From Pilaira anomala (Eukaryota > Mucoromycota > Mucoromycetes > Mucorales > Mucoraceae), in contig JAIXMQ010000004.1 of NCBI GenBank assembly GCA_025716855.1, positions 620,001 to 684,000 of the forward strand: 64,000 nucleotides of DNA, read 5' to 3'. The notes beneath the pieces are model-generated. The model was not told the DNA's origin and did not search any database. It saw only the letters and a program-made list of their open reading frames with translations. The translations under genes were made by a program, and so were the position numbers. The number at the start of each line of letters is the position of its first letter. Within the stretch, counting starts at the first letter, position 1. This document shows, in pieces, positions 10,721 to 22,306 of the stretch.

Positions 10721-11746
10721 ATGAGGCTAATTTGTGTTCCCAACCTAGCTATTTTTATCTTTACTTTATTTACATTTTCTCACATTATATCCGCTGAGCA
10801 GCAACAAGTAAAAAGTATAGTAGAAAAATCAAATACAGATGATACTTCATTATTTAGAGATGTAGAAAATATAATGGATGAAGAAGGTGATGATAAAGAT
10901 GATGCAGACCGAATATTAAAAAGTTTACAAGATACTTTTTCTGATGATGAAGAAGAAGAGGATGAATCAGAACAAGTAAATCATATTAGTAGTAAAGACA
11001 TCAAACAAAGGATTCAACCAGATGATGCTGATGAAGAAGAAGAAGAAGACCAAGAAGAAGAAGACCAAGAAGAAGACCAAGAAGAAGAAGACCAAGAAGA
11101 AGACGAAGAAGAAGATTATGATTTTCCTGCAGACGCTTTTCCAGATTTCAAAAACGGAGAAACATCAGAATTCTTTGATCATTTCCGACATCAAGAAAAT
11201 CAAGAAGAAGAAAAGAATATGCCAGATGATGAAACAGATATCATTGAAGAAGAAGAAGAAGGAGATGATGAAGAAGTAATTACTATCGAAAACCCCACAA
11301 CACAAGATGATGTACCACTGCCTATTGATAATACTATTACTTGGCATAAATCAGATCCATTAGAAAAAGCAGTGATTGATGATGATAAATTTTATCAAGA
11401 AAACAATACCAATCAAATTTCTGGTACTGAAATTCAACTTTGGCACGGGATGAGTCTCTTTTTGGTCCTGGCGATCATTTACAAATGGGTCAATAAAAGC
11501 AAGGTAAATTAAGAACCCCTCATTATATATATGTATACTAATATTTTCTACTAGTCAAATCACGTATTGGATAACAGTAATAGTTCATTATCATGGCATA
11601 ATCGAGATGAAAAAGATTACTTACCAGTAAGTGTTATAATCATTAATATATATAATATCCCTCCTCAAAAACACTAACTAAACTTCTTTTATTAGTTACA
11701 CAATAATAGTAGTAGACATTTTAAATGGGAAATCAAGACTTCTTGA
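10721..11746 (+). CDS. acidic single-pass membrane protein with signal peptide, function unknown
   Basis: Three exons, 10721-11503, 11555-11626 and 11696-11746, join in phase 0 to give 301 residues. A frame opens 78 bp upstream, but the methionine at 10721 directly precedes a good signal peptide (MRLICVPNLAIFIFTLFTFS, likely cleaved after ISA), so I chose it. The next about 200 residues are extremely acidic with Glu/Asp runs (DEEEEEDQEEEDQEED). A TRP-containing segment and one membrane helix follow (HGMSLFLVLAIIYKWV, about residues 242-257), then a short basic, Ser/Asn-rich tail. Predicted type I topology with the acidic part in the ER lumen or outside. I do not recognise the family; a low-affinity Ca2+-binding luminal role is only a guess from composition. 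Confidence 0.7.
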
Positions 11747-11851
11747 AATATTTATATAGTTTTCGTTTTTTCGTTTTTTTTTCTTTTTTTTTTTTTCTTT
11801 TTTTTTTTCTTTTTTTTTTTTTCTTTTTTTTTTTCTTTTTTTTTTTTTTTT

Positions 11852-12534
11852 TTACATATTTCCATTATAATAATCCGACATTTGTTGTTGTTGGTCACCA
11901 TATAATTGTTGTTGTTGTTGTTGTTGCTGTTGTTGTTGAACTTGTTGTTGTTGAATTTGTTGAACTTGTTGAACTTGTTCGTTATTTTCATCCTTTTCTT
12001 TACCAGTAGTAGTTCTTTCAATCTTTGTAGTCTATACATATAGATTAATGATTAGTTTTTCTTAAATTTCTCAACTAAAAAACTTACTTCACGGTATTTT
12101 CCAAGATAAATCTTGAGAGCTTCAGTATAATTTTCAAAACCAAGTGATTGCATAGCCCATAAGATATCTTCACCGTTAATTGTTTTTCTCTTTTCTTGTT
12201 GACAACGATCACTTGCTATACTATTTATTAGATCTTTTTGCTTTTGTTTGACATCTTTTTTTTTTTTTTTTTATAAAACAAATTACCTTCACTTGTAATG
12301 AAAGAAATAAATTCAGATACACATTCTTGAACACATTCTTTAGCTTCTTTAGCAATCTTTGCGTTTTCAGGAAGTGCTTTCTTCATGATACGCGCGACAC
12401 TTTTTTTTTTAAAAAAAAAAAGATTAGCTTTATTAAGACGTGAATATATTCATGATTTCTTACTTTGCAATAGGAAGAAAGCGATCTTGTTCTTTAATGT
12501 CAATATCGAGTTCGTCTCCAGAATGTGCTGACAT
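11852..12534 (-). CDS. HAP3: CCAAT-binding factor subunit NF-YB / HAP3
   Basis: Histone-fold subunit of the trimeric CCAAT-binding factor. Four exons on the minus strand, 12534-12464, 12399-12287, 12215-12088 and 12031-11852, with introns of 64, 71 and 56 nt, encode 163 residues. The core runs from about residue 16: [59 protein letters not shown] and [20 protein letters not shown]. These match the NF-YB DNA-binding and NF-YA/NF-YC contact regions essentially throughout. A 60-residue C-terminal exon is rich in Gln ([15 protein letters not shown]) and ends SDYYNGNM. The start is the only ATG before the core. It diverges from the complex I gene with 241 bp between starts. Confidence 0.96.
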
Positions 12535-12775
12535 TTTATAATAACTATAATAAAAAAAAAAAAAAGAGTTGAAGAAATAAAAAGAAAAGGATATATAAAA
12601 AAAAATAAAAATAACACCAAAATAAAAAGTAAATTGAACTAGATACACCCTCTCTTCTTTTTTTGTCCGATATGATGACGTGAGAGGAGGAGACATTTAA
12701 ACAGTCTAGGGTTTGATTTCAAAAAGGTTTAGAATTTTATTTTTCCTAAATTTTGAAACTTACATTATAGAAACA

Positions 12776-13230
12776 ATGGTAGCACGTTTACTTAATTCAC
12801 AAATCTTAAAACAATCTCGTCAAGTTGTTCGATCTTATGCAACCGAAACTAAACAAGCTGCTCAACACTTTCCTGAAGAATGTAAATAAAAAAATATATT
12901 ATTCAGTAACATTTGGTACACCAGTAAAATATTGACCCTTTTTTTTTTTTTGTTGCTTTATATAGCTTTCGGTGGAAACGCTTGGAGAAATGGTGTTATT
13001 GCCGTTGTAGCTGCTGTTGCATGGTACAGAATCGATCAACACATTACCCAAGGCGATGTACGTAAGCAGCGAAAAAAAAAAAATCCTTTCCGTACTGATA
13101 AAATATTATATATCTAGGAAAAGCATCCTTTCACCAAGTGGATCGAATATCGTATGAGTTCTGCTGAGGAAAAAGATAACATTAACCAAGCCAACTTGGC
13201 TGGTGCTGAAGCTGCTGCCGAATACAAGTA

Positions 13231-13269
<39 letters not shown>

Positions 13270-13524
13270 AAAACGACAGAGTTCATTTTATTAACGAGAG
13301 ATTGAATTGATTAGGTTATTCGCTCAAGATGCTCAACGTGCTCCCATTTACCGTATGAGATATCCCGAGTAAGTTGGTTTATGGCTTTTTTTTTTTTTAG
13401 AGTTAAAGATACTTTTTTTATCTAATTGAAGAATTATAATAGGTCTTTTGAGCGTGCTAGTCCCCGTGCACTTGTCACTGGTAACCAAGTAGACTTGACT
13501 GACCTTAAGATCAGATCTGATTAG
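12776..13524 (+). CDS. probable mitochondrial complex I accessory subunit (NUXM / 17.8 kDa type)
   Basis: Five exons (12776-12881, 12966-13057, 13118-13227, 13315-13368, 13443-13524) join in frame to give 147 residues. The N-terminus is a mitochondrial presequence (MVARLLNSQILKQSRQVVRS, Arg-rich, no acids). A membrane-like helix follows (GVIAVVAAVAWYRI), then a soluble part with TKWIEYRMSSAEEKDNINQA and a C-terminal YRMRYPESFERASPRALVTG motif. The RYPE.F...SP pattern is what I recall from the fungal 17.8 kDa subunit of NADH:ubiquinone oxidoreductase. Intron 3 holds a (GA)n repeat (about 13234-13265). Mitochondrial targeting is well supported; the precise subunit is less sure. Confidence 0.65.
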
Positions 13525-16500
13525 ATTCGAAAATACAATAAAAGAGACGTGATATTTGTTTATATATATATAGTACTTTTTTTTTTTTAGATTGATGATA
13601 GCTTTTGTTGCTAGTAGTAGCGATCGTGTGTTCATCATGGATTACAAGCGTTATTATACTCTATATTCATTTGTATTTTTTCTTATTTGTCATGTTTTGG
13701 TATAGCATCGTATTTAATACAGTATTATTTTACTCCAAGCATAAAAGTTTTGACACAATGATAAAGTATGCCCTTTTGGAAGATCTGCATATATTGATGT
13801 GTGATACGTTTGAGCCTCCGCAAGGCAAAAGGTATACACATACACACAACACACCTCTCACTTAAATAAAATTCCGAATCATTTTTTTCTATTTTAAATC
13901 CCTTCTTAAAACGCGCCTGTTACCGGTAAAGGAAAGAGAAAGATATTGTTTTGAAAGTGTTTTTTCTTGCCAAATGATTATCTGGCCCTTACTCTTCTTC
14001 TCTTCGTCCTTTTGAAAGTTGTTCCGGTCTTGAGTCAGGGTCAAACCTGGATGAAATATAACGAGAGAGAATTGTTCGCATGTTTGCCGCTGGCATTTTA
14101 CATTTCTTTGGCAGTACTAATATAAGTAATATGCCGTTAATACATTTGTATGTTCCTTGTATTTGTTATATTATGTACCAGGCCACCCGTATTATTATTT
14201 ACAGGGCAATGAAGATATAGTTTTAGTGGATAAATTACTCAAGGTTGACCTTATAGAGAGTGATGGAAAAAGTCAAAATGAATTGATTTTCCTCAGAAAG
14301 AGAAACATGAACGATAGAATGAGATACAGTTGGCAGAAGACACCAAAGCCTAACTTGCCAATTGTCATTAATTGACGCTTTTTGCAACAGACGATAACTT
14401 ACGCGTAAATACTTCATAGGGTTAGCTTGAGCATTTTTGTAATTGGGATCTGTATCATGAAAATCATAAAATCAAAGATAGTTTTTATGCGATCATACAG
14501 ATTTTGAAGCCCTGGTAAAATTTTCTGTATTCTCTAGTCTTTCATAGTGACGATGTTTAATTATTCTGGAGACTAGTTAAAGATATGAATTAACTAATAT
14601 TAAAAGTAAAAAGAAAAAAAAAACTTTGAATAAATGAATCATCCATAATTCTATCGAAAGGAGGTGTATTGTCATATCTAGATGAAAATTAGTAAATAGT
14701 CTCTCCCAATATTAAAGACGTATATTCAAAACACTTCGGAAGATAGTGGGATAATAAACTATTTATTGATGAATTATCAAACCTAATTTTGGTCTGTGGA
14801 ACGGAAAAAAGGGAGTAAACATGTGCCTACACGTATATTTAACTGACTGAAGTGGTGTAAGATAACTTCAAAGTTAAAATGTAATCGAGAAATAGAATGT
14901 GATAATATTTAATACGAGCAAAACAAAATAAATAACCTTAGATTATAAAAAGAATATTTAACGAAGGTAATTTTTAGAAAAGAGAAACTTAAATACTACC
15001 TATTTCATTTCCTTATATATGAGTTTTCTGCCGCCCACTTTTTGTTTTTATAATACATCTAATACAATTCTCTATAACAATAGATTCAGAGACTCTCTCT
15101 AAGCCAATATCATTTTAACAAACTTTTTTTTTTCCGCCTACATATATACACACATAAATTAAAAGATTGCCTATGGGGTCTTATTAAACAAATAGTCATA
15201 TGTAAGGAAAGCAACATGAATTTGAATACAGTGAAGATAATATAGGTAATTAGCACAAGCTATATTACCTTTGCTTATCATGGTTATCATCTAACTATTG
15301 TAGTTTTGCTTCGAATAATTGATAATCTCGAAGTGCTTAAAAAAAAGTGGGTGCCGGAAGAAGTTTTTTTAAGGCAAAAAAAAAAAAAAAAAGCTATGGT
15401 AAAAGGGGACTTGATAACAAAATGAAATGTTCAAAGACCATTTTATGAAATAATATAGTTTTTTTTTTTTGGGTATTTTGGATATCTTGGACTTATTCCA
15501 ACTGTTCTGAAGATAGTTTGAAAGTATAAAGTTGGTATAGTTAGTTACTTATTTAATAAAAATAGAATTAAACAGACCTTTAAGAGCAGGCTTCATTTTG
15601 CTAACCAATCCAAAAGTAAGAGAAAAGGCATGCTCTTTAACTTGAAGCTTTTTAGAAAACTGAATTTGGGATAAATCGCTCTGGGCCTGTATTGGCACAG
15701 ATTTTAAATTTCGATCAAAAAGTGAGAAACAAATAGAAGCCTATTCCAGATTACTGTGTATCCTTATCTGTGGTTCCAATTTAAGTAGTTTAATTATTTT
15801 AAATGGACACCTTATAGTTCGATAGAATAGAGATGCATATATTATAAAAGTGTATATCTTGGAATAACTAAATTATGTCAAAAAGTACTTTTTTAAAACC
15901 CTTATATACAACACTTGAAATCTTTTGATTCTTGTTCTTGATTTCAATTTCAATTACAAAAAGAAAAAAAAAAAGAAAACCATGAATCAATGGAACATAT
16001 GTTTATATGCATTAAAATTAACCGAGAAAAGAAAAAGTAATAATACCTAATAGTATATCAATATATTCAAAACGGTAAATTGGACTAAATATCAAAACAA
16101 TACTACTGTCTTGATAATATATACTCTAATACATTATTTAAACTCATATCACATTTGATATGTTGGGTATAGTGATAATGTATGTGTATAGTTATGCCTG
16201 TCAGTGTACATATACATCGAAATGTAAAGTAAGCAAATGCAAAAATGCAAAATCAGGGACCGATACTATAAAATAATATAGGTACCTGACTTTTGCAGAA
16301 ACCAAGTGTTTTTTTACATTTTATTGTATTATTCCTCAATTTAATTAATGTGAGAATAAATATAGATTATATATGGATATATATATATATATAAAGTATT
16401 ACCAATACAACTAAAGGGGATCGCTTGCAGTAAAAGGAGTAAAAACTTAATGTAACAACAGAAATAACTCACACAAATGTATAATAATGAATATACATTT

Positions 16501-16673
16501 ACGTTATTTGAAAGCAGTGATATCATCGGCTAAAAACAATCAAAGAGAAGAGGCTTTAACCACATTCTGCATATAAATGAGGTAATTACACACCTAAATT
16601 TAAAAAAGCCACTGCTACTTTCCACAATTATCTCTCTTTTTTTTTTCTTTTTTTCTTTTTTCTTTATATTTCT

Positions 16674-16710
<37 letters not shown>

Positions 16711-16723
16711 GTATTACTTTATT
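13525..16723. other. long intergenic region
   Basis: About 3.2 kb, AT-rich, with no gene I can identify. It contains scattered open frames of 60-86 codons (for example 13605-13865 and 14157-14375) without recognisable similarity, one candidate exon-like segment on the minus strand (15549-15740, listed separately), a short AT repeat near 16375-16392, and a poly-T tract of about 30 (16678-16707) just before the ArfGAP gene. Confidence 0.5.
15549..15740 (-). pseudogene. isolated exon-like segment, unidentified
   Basis: A 63-codon open segment on the minus strand begins right after an AG (complement of 15741-15742). It reads with protein-like composition: ASICFSLFDRNLKSVPIQAQ, SDLSQIQFSKKLQVKEHAFS, LTFGLVSKMKPALKGL. 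No partner exon is obvious nearby, and a GGTCTGT after ALK could be a weak donor. It could be one exon of an undetected gene, a relic, or chance. Confidence 0.2.
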
Positions 16724-18267
16724 ATGTCGCACTTGATTGCAAAGAAGCAAGAAGAGTGGAATTCACAGTAAATATATAATAATTTGTTAAATTGAATCTT
16801 GTAATTTCTAATTATCTTGTATAGAAAAGTTAAAGAGCTTTTACGTTTACCTGAAAATAAAAAATGCTTTGACTGTCCAACAAAGGTAAAAAAAAAAAAA
16901 ATAAAAAAACAAAAAAGATGATGAAAAAAAAAAAGTCTAAAGGACAATGTACTCTATTAGAGTCCCTTCTTTGTCAACATTAGTATTCAAACCTTTCTTT
17001 GTACCCGTTGTTCTGGTTTAGTGTAAGTTAAAAGATAAGAAAATAAATAAACGTTTCAGTTCTTTATTCCATACATGATAGTCGCGAAGTAGGTCATAGA
17101 GTGAAATCTATCTCTGCAAGTAAATTTTCAGGTCCAGAGATCGTTGCGCTTCAACACGGTGGTAACGGAGTAGCTACATCAATTTGGTTGAGTAATTATA
17201 GTTCTAATACACCCGAACCAGAAACTGATGGTGATGTCAGATTATTTATGAGACAAAAGTATTATGAACAAAAATGGTTGGATCGTAAAAAAGGCGTTTT
17301 ACATGCAGAGAACGTAAAGAGGATCATTAAAGAGTTATATTCAGAAGATGGTACTCGTAAACCAACAACAGTAACAAGTTTAGGACGTAGTGGAAGTATT
17401 GATAAAAGTGGTAATAGAAAATCATTGGATCGCCCAAAGATTGTACCCACTCAATCGTGGGTTGATGATAATGTACCTATTGGTTTAATTCCTGCTGTAC
17501 AACATAAGAATAATACAAGAACAAAAATGGATGATTTATTGTTAAATGATGACATGATGCTTTCACCTAAATCTCCTACTACATCTTTTCCTACTATCAC
17601 TATACCAAGTATACCTCCCAGTCCTACTTTTAATAATCAACGTCGTAGTATTATATCATCTCCTATCAATAATAGTCCTACATTAGTGAACCAACAACGT
17701 CGTACTTCAACAACAACAACAACAACTCAATCTCCTCCTACTATGACTCGACCGATTTCTTCAACAGGTAATGTTATACAAAATTATATCATCAGTTAAT
17801 AGTAGTACATGTATTCATATATATATATATATATTATATAGTTTCACCAGTAAATGATATATTTTCTGAATTGGCTGTTCTTTCAACCTCTCCTCCATTA
17901 CCTAAACCAACACCCAGTTACGGAGGTGGTATTTTACAGCCAAATTCACCTACATTGCCCTCTTCTCCCGTACCTGTTGCATTACATGTAAATAATAATA
18001 ACAATAGTATAGATCCATATGCCGCTTTACGTGATCTCTCCATTGGTACCACAAAACCAACACCTACAGACAATACCATAAGGATCAAAACTTCAGACGA
18101 CAATATGAGCTGGGGAGGTAATGTATATACAACACTATAAATACGTTTGTAAAAACTAACATTTATTATCTATATTCAATATAGACTTTCAAAAATCTCC
18201 AACACAAATATCTCTTAATGCAAGTAAACCCATGTTTAGTGATTTGGATCCATTATTTAAGCGATAA
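16724..18267 (+). CDS. ARF GTPase-activating protein, AGFG/HRB-like
   Basis: Stimulates GTP hydrolysis by ARF GTPases in vesicle traffic. Six exons (16724-16767, 16825-16885, 16961-17022, 17082-17767, 17842-18117, 18185-18267) encode 403 residues. The ArfGAP zinc finger is at residues 29-52: C29-x2-C32-x16-C49-x2-C52, followed by SGLVRE with the catalytic Arg57, then HRVKSISASKFSGPEI. The VRLFMRQKYYEQKWL stretch is also family-typical. The exon 3/4 splice was chosen because GT|GTAAGT joined to GATAG|TCGC gives CSGLVREVGHRVKS, matching AGFG proteins. The C-terminal 250 residues are low-complexity Ser/Pro/Thr/Asn, as in proteins that bind endocytic adaptors. Its 3' end faces that of the TFIIA gene 111 bp away. 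Confidence 0.92.
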
Positions 18268-18378
18268 CAATATTTTTTTTTTTTGGTTTATTTATATATA
18301 TATAAAACTCTTTTTTTCTTTTTTCTTTTTTTTTTTTTTTTTTTATTTTTTTTTTTTTATTTCTTTCTTCTTCTACTA

Positions 18379-19445
18379 TTACCATTCAAAATCACCATTA
18401 GCTCGATGGAACAAATAATCTCTACCATTTACCAACATGATACCATCTTTTAATATGCACTTCCACTTATTCTTTGTTCTGGTAACTTTATCATACAAAC
18501 ATAAAATAATGTGTTCAATCTCTTCTCCTCCTTCACCATCATCATCGTCATCATCCGTATCATCCAAGTCAGAATTAATATCATCCTCATCCTTTTTTTT
18601 TTTTTTTTCGTTAGTTTTTTACTCTAAAAATAAAAAATGTTTCATTTTTTTTTTTTTTTCACTTACTGCTACTTCTTCATCTCCTTCACCATCCAATTGA
18701 GAAATTTGACGACGACCTTTAGACTTTAAAGCACCTGCTTTGATTGCCCTTTCTCTAGCATCCTTCATTAATTCTTTAACACTATCAGGAAGTGATTCTA
18801 ACGTAAGTGGTTCACCACTGAACGATGATGCACTAAACGAAATATCTACTTGTTGTTGTTGTTGTTCCTCTTCAACTTGGCTTGACTGAATTATATCTTC
18901 AATGCGTTGATCAATTTGCTATATGCTTAATAACATCAATAAAACACTTTTTCTTTTTTTCCTACTATATTTTTATAAAAAGGTTTACCTCTGTAGTTAA
19001 TAATTCATCATTTGAACCGTCATTTTGAGGAAGATTGTTATTGTTAGGTCTAGGAATACCAGGTAATTGTAAATCAGATAGGTTTTTTGAATTATTATCA
19101 TTGTTCATATTATTATTATTGGTGTTGTTATTATTAGGTGGCATCATTTGATATTGGTTAACAAGTGTACTTGGATCAGGAATCATTCTAGGTGGTGCAA
19201 TACCATAACCTTGTGGCGGTTGATGCTGCTGTTGCTGTTGTTGTTGAGGTTGAGTCTGTTGGGGCTGATGCTGTTGTTGTTGTTGTTGATGATGTTGTTG
19301 ATGTTGTTGAGGTTGATGTTGCTGTTGATGTTGTTGATGTTGTTGTTGTTGAAGTTGCTGCTGTTGTTGTTGTTGTTGTTGAAGTTGCTGAATTTGCTGA
19401 ATTTGCTGATGTTGTTGCTGCTGTTGATTTTGTGGAATTTGCTGA

Positions 19446-19480
<35 letters not shown>

Positions 19481-20060
19481 CTGCTGCTGCTGTTGTTGTT
19501 GTTGTTGTTGTTGTTGAGATCTACCAGCAGCAGTAGCCAAATTAACTAAACTTGCAGCAGGTGGAACAGCATACTAAAAAATTTCATTTATGCTCTCAGT
19601 AAAGATATAATTTCCAGCATTTAAAAAAAAATGTATATTTACCTCTGTAGGATATTGCAATGCGTTTGTATCGTTATTCGTATTAATCATTGATGCAGCA
19701 GCACTAGGTAAAAGTGCATGACCACCACTAGAGCTTTCGCCATCTTCGTCATAATAACCATCGTCTTTAAAGCCAAAATTAGCAACACGAGATCTAGCTA
19801 CTTTTGATTCCCAAGACTATATAAAATAAAAAAAAAAAAAGAAATAGGAATCAGCTTACAAAGAAACACAAAATATTTTCTCTTCATCCTTACTCTTTGT
19901 AATTCCTGCAAAATAGCATCGTCTATTCCCATATCTTCAAAGTCGCCACGTACTTGATTGATGACATCGTCAATCACGAATCGATAAACATTAGACTATA
20001 AAATTCAGACAAGTGTGTAAATAAGAAAAAAAAATAAGCTACTAAAAAATTTTCTTTCTT

Positions 20061-20094
<34 letters not shown>

Positions 20095-20111
20095 ACAATA
20101 GCGTTAGACAT
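18379..20111 (-). CDS. TOA1: transcription initiation factor IIA large subunit (TFIIA alpha/beta, TOA1)
   Basis: Large TFIIA subunit, which stabilises TBP on TATA DNA. Six minus-strand exons (20111-20094, 19995-19894, 19816-19643, 19573-18989, 18918-18667, 18591-18379), all phase 0, encode 447 residues. The N-terminal four-helix-bundle part reads SNVYRFVIDDVINQVRGDFE and DDAILQELQRSWESKVARS. The C-terminal beta-barrel part is preceded by a long acidic linker and reads EHIILCLYDKVTRTKNKWKC, then LKDGIMLVNGRDYLFHRANG and DFEW at the end. In between, exon 4 carries about 100 residues that are mostly Gln with interspersed His and Leu (roughly residues 118-215). That tract is unusually long for TOA1. 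The first exon is only 18 nt (MSNAIV). Confidence 0.95.
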
Positions 20112-20427
20112 TATTGTATGAATATTGATTCGAGTTTGTTTTTTATTTTCTGCTTCTAAAATATTTTTTTAGTGAAAGAACACGTTAAGGTTAGATCTAG
20201 ATCTAACTTACAAAAAGATTCCTTTTATTTGTATAAAAATAAAGAATGAGTGAGAGAAAAAGATATTTGCAAAAAAAGGAAACAAAAGATGAACCACTTT
20301 TTTATCGCCTATATAAAAAAAAAAAAGGGATGATGTCAGCTTTAAAACCATTCTTACCTGAAAGGAAGTTTGGCCGAACAAGCGGCGGCTAATGAAACGT
20401 TTCTCAGTTTCTTGTCTTGAGATTTCA
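20112..20427. promoter_or_regulatory. TFIIA upstream region between gene and transposable element
   Basis: Only about 316 bp separate the TOA1 start codon from the end of the long-inverted-repeat element. It is AT-rich with a TATAAAAA-like string (about 20232-20240) and a poly-A run. The TOA1 promoter must lie here or within the element. Confidence 0.4.
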
Positions 20428-21209
20428 AAGTCCTGTATTTCCGCCATCAATTGGTCACTTTTTTGAGAAACTTGGTCACTTTTTTGATCCTCAATTGGCC
20501 ACTTACAGTATTTTTACTTGGTTTTCGGACGTATTCAAAAAAATTTCTGAACACCTTTTTTTTTTTTCGGACGATTTCTATTTTAATTTCAGACGTTTAC
20601 AAAAGAAGATTCAGACAATTTCAATTTTTTATTGGATGAAGTCGGATTTTATCTTCAGACATTTTCCTACTAAATTTATGTTCATGGCAATAAATGTTGT
20701 TCGGGCCGGGTGGCGATTTTTAACTAAGGCCATTATTAAAAGAGAAGATGAAAAAAAAAAAATTCGTTTGTTCTTTAGTTTGGGATTCGGATGTAAACGA
20801 TGAAAGGCTGAAGTTTAGGACTGGGTTACCAGACTGGCTTTGGCTCAGCTTAGGACTGGGTTACCAGACTAAGTGCTGTCGTTTAGACTATGTAGTAGAG
20901 TAATCTATTATGTAGAATGATTTTTGGGATCAGATGGCCTCCTACCTTCTCGTGGTTGATCCTGTTAAACAAAAAATGTTTTGTGAACTAAAAGGAGCCT
21001 TTTCCGCCATCATTATTATTAACGTAATCTAATAAAAATGTATATTTAAACACTCCTAAAAAACTGCTTTTTGTCTAGAGAAAATTTTTTAAAATGTTGA
21101 TCAAAATGACTACGCCGTTTATAATACTAAAGCTGTCTTTACTTTAATTGTATATTCAATAGGAAGATATTATGGGATCATACACATCATAAGAAAAACC
21201 ATGAAGGAA
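20428..21209 (+). repeat. left arm of long inverted repeat
   Basis: Outer end has three copies of a TTGG(T/C)CACTT-type motif (20451-20510). Further in, a 20-bp string TTAGGACTGGGTTACCAGAC occurs twice (about 20816 and 20851). An open frame of about 100 codons beginning MATYSIFTWFSDVF exists in both arms but shows no domain. Confidence 0.85.
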
Positions 21210-21282
21210 AAGCGTAACATTGATATCTCCGAACAAACCGCCCTTTCCTATCTTCAAAGCAATATCTTTGGTAGCAGTTTGA

Positions 21283-21875
21283 CTATACATGTTGGAAATG
21301 AACTGACCATTTTTCATAAACGGCAATAATCGCATCTGAGTCTGCTGCTCTTTCCACTACAAGTTTTATCCCTTTTCTGGTGATATGTTTGATTGTTTTT
21401 GATAGTTCTGTAGCTATGGTGGCATCAGTACCGATATTGACGCGTATTTCATTGATATGTTTATTTATTTGCAATAGTCTAAACATATATGAATCTGTGA
21501 ATAGCGATGCTAACTGAATCTTAGCTTGCCAGGTATTAATATGTGTGCATACTAGCCTAGTAATCTCAACTGAATCGAATAAATATATGGAGTTGTTAAT
21601 TTGAAATGGGATATGATCAAATTCTGCTAAAAAGAAAAGGAAAGTGATTGTAACTATGTTTGTTGTTGTTACATGTCTTGTGATAGTTGAAGAAGGTGAG
21701 AATTTTTTATACTCCGGAGAGTGTGAGCATTTAGCAAAATCCGCTTTTCCTTTAGGCTGATTATACGGACATCATTTTTTTTAAGCTTGATTTGTTTTTG
21801 AAACACCATCTTTTGAATACTAACCTGTTTACTCATGGTCAATACAGTAGATATAATTGGGTGGTTTATGTACAT
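21283..21875 (-). CDS. unidentified internal gene of the inverted-repeat element
   Basis: Two coding-like segments lie in the unique core on the minus strand. The upstream one (21875-21669) contains MSKQVSIQKMVFQKQIKLKK and VRIISLKEKRILLNAHTLRS. After a GT...TTTTTAG stretch, a second one runs from about 21627 to 21283 with EFDHIPFQINNSIYLFDSVE, TRLVCTHINTWQAKIQLASL, then NEIRVNIGTDATIATELSKT, and ends at a stop. I could not find a canonical junction that keeps both in frame, so they may be broken or have a different exon between. No nuclease, transposase or helicase motif is visible. Confidence 0.35.
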
Positions 21876-22306
21876 ACTTAGTTTTAAGGAAATAATATTT
21901 GTGTTTTCCTAAAAGATTTGTGTTTTCCTTTTACAATTTGTGTGTTTCACACAAAAAAAAATCTGCTGAAGAGCACCCTAAATCACAACAATGGCCAATT
22001 ATAGAAATAGTCTCTCATGTAACAATCATAATCAGGTAATGTACAGATATATATTTTTCTTATTATCAATAAAGGGTTATGTATTATTTAATTATGTGCT
22101 TGTGTTTATGTTTTATATTGTGGACTCCATCATGTGTTTGTAAGCTTAATTTCAGATAATATCAGTGAACTAACGCTTTACTCACTGTTTGACTTATAAT
22201 GAACCTTTTGCATAATCGAGTTATGTCAGACTAGTGATTCTATTCAAGCAACAGCTAGACCAGTCATTCTCAACCCAACAAAATGTGGTGTCCGTATAAT
22301 CATCCT

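Noticed and set aside
11022..11279. Lys-rich 85-codon frame inside the acidic protein gene
   Set aside because: A frame-shifted reading of GAA/GAT repeats in the acidic region.
11725..12039. Phe-rich plus-strand and Lys/Asn-rich minus-strand frames of about 95 codons
   Set aside because: Produced by poly-T tracts and by the CAA repeat in the last exon of NF-YB.
13605..14375. Possible genes in 86- and 72-codon open frames
   Set aside because: No similarity, no splice continuity and ordinary base composition for the surrounding intergenic DNA.
19148..19549. Plus-strand open frames of 114-133 codons (Leu-rich or Val/Ala-rich)
   Set aside because: They are antisense readings of the TFIIA CAA/CAG tract; the repeat keeps all frames open.
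20417..20803. 128-codon frame MRFQSPVFPPSIGHFFEKLG in the left arm, mirrored in the right arm
   Set aside because: Present only because the arms are inverted copies; Phe-rich from T-runs, with no domain, so treated as repeat sequence.
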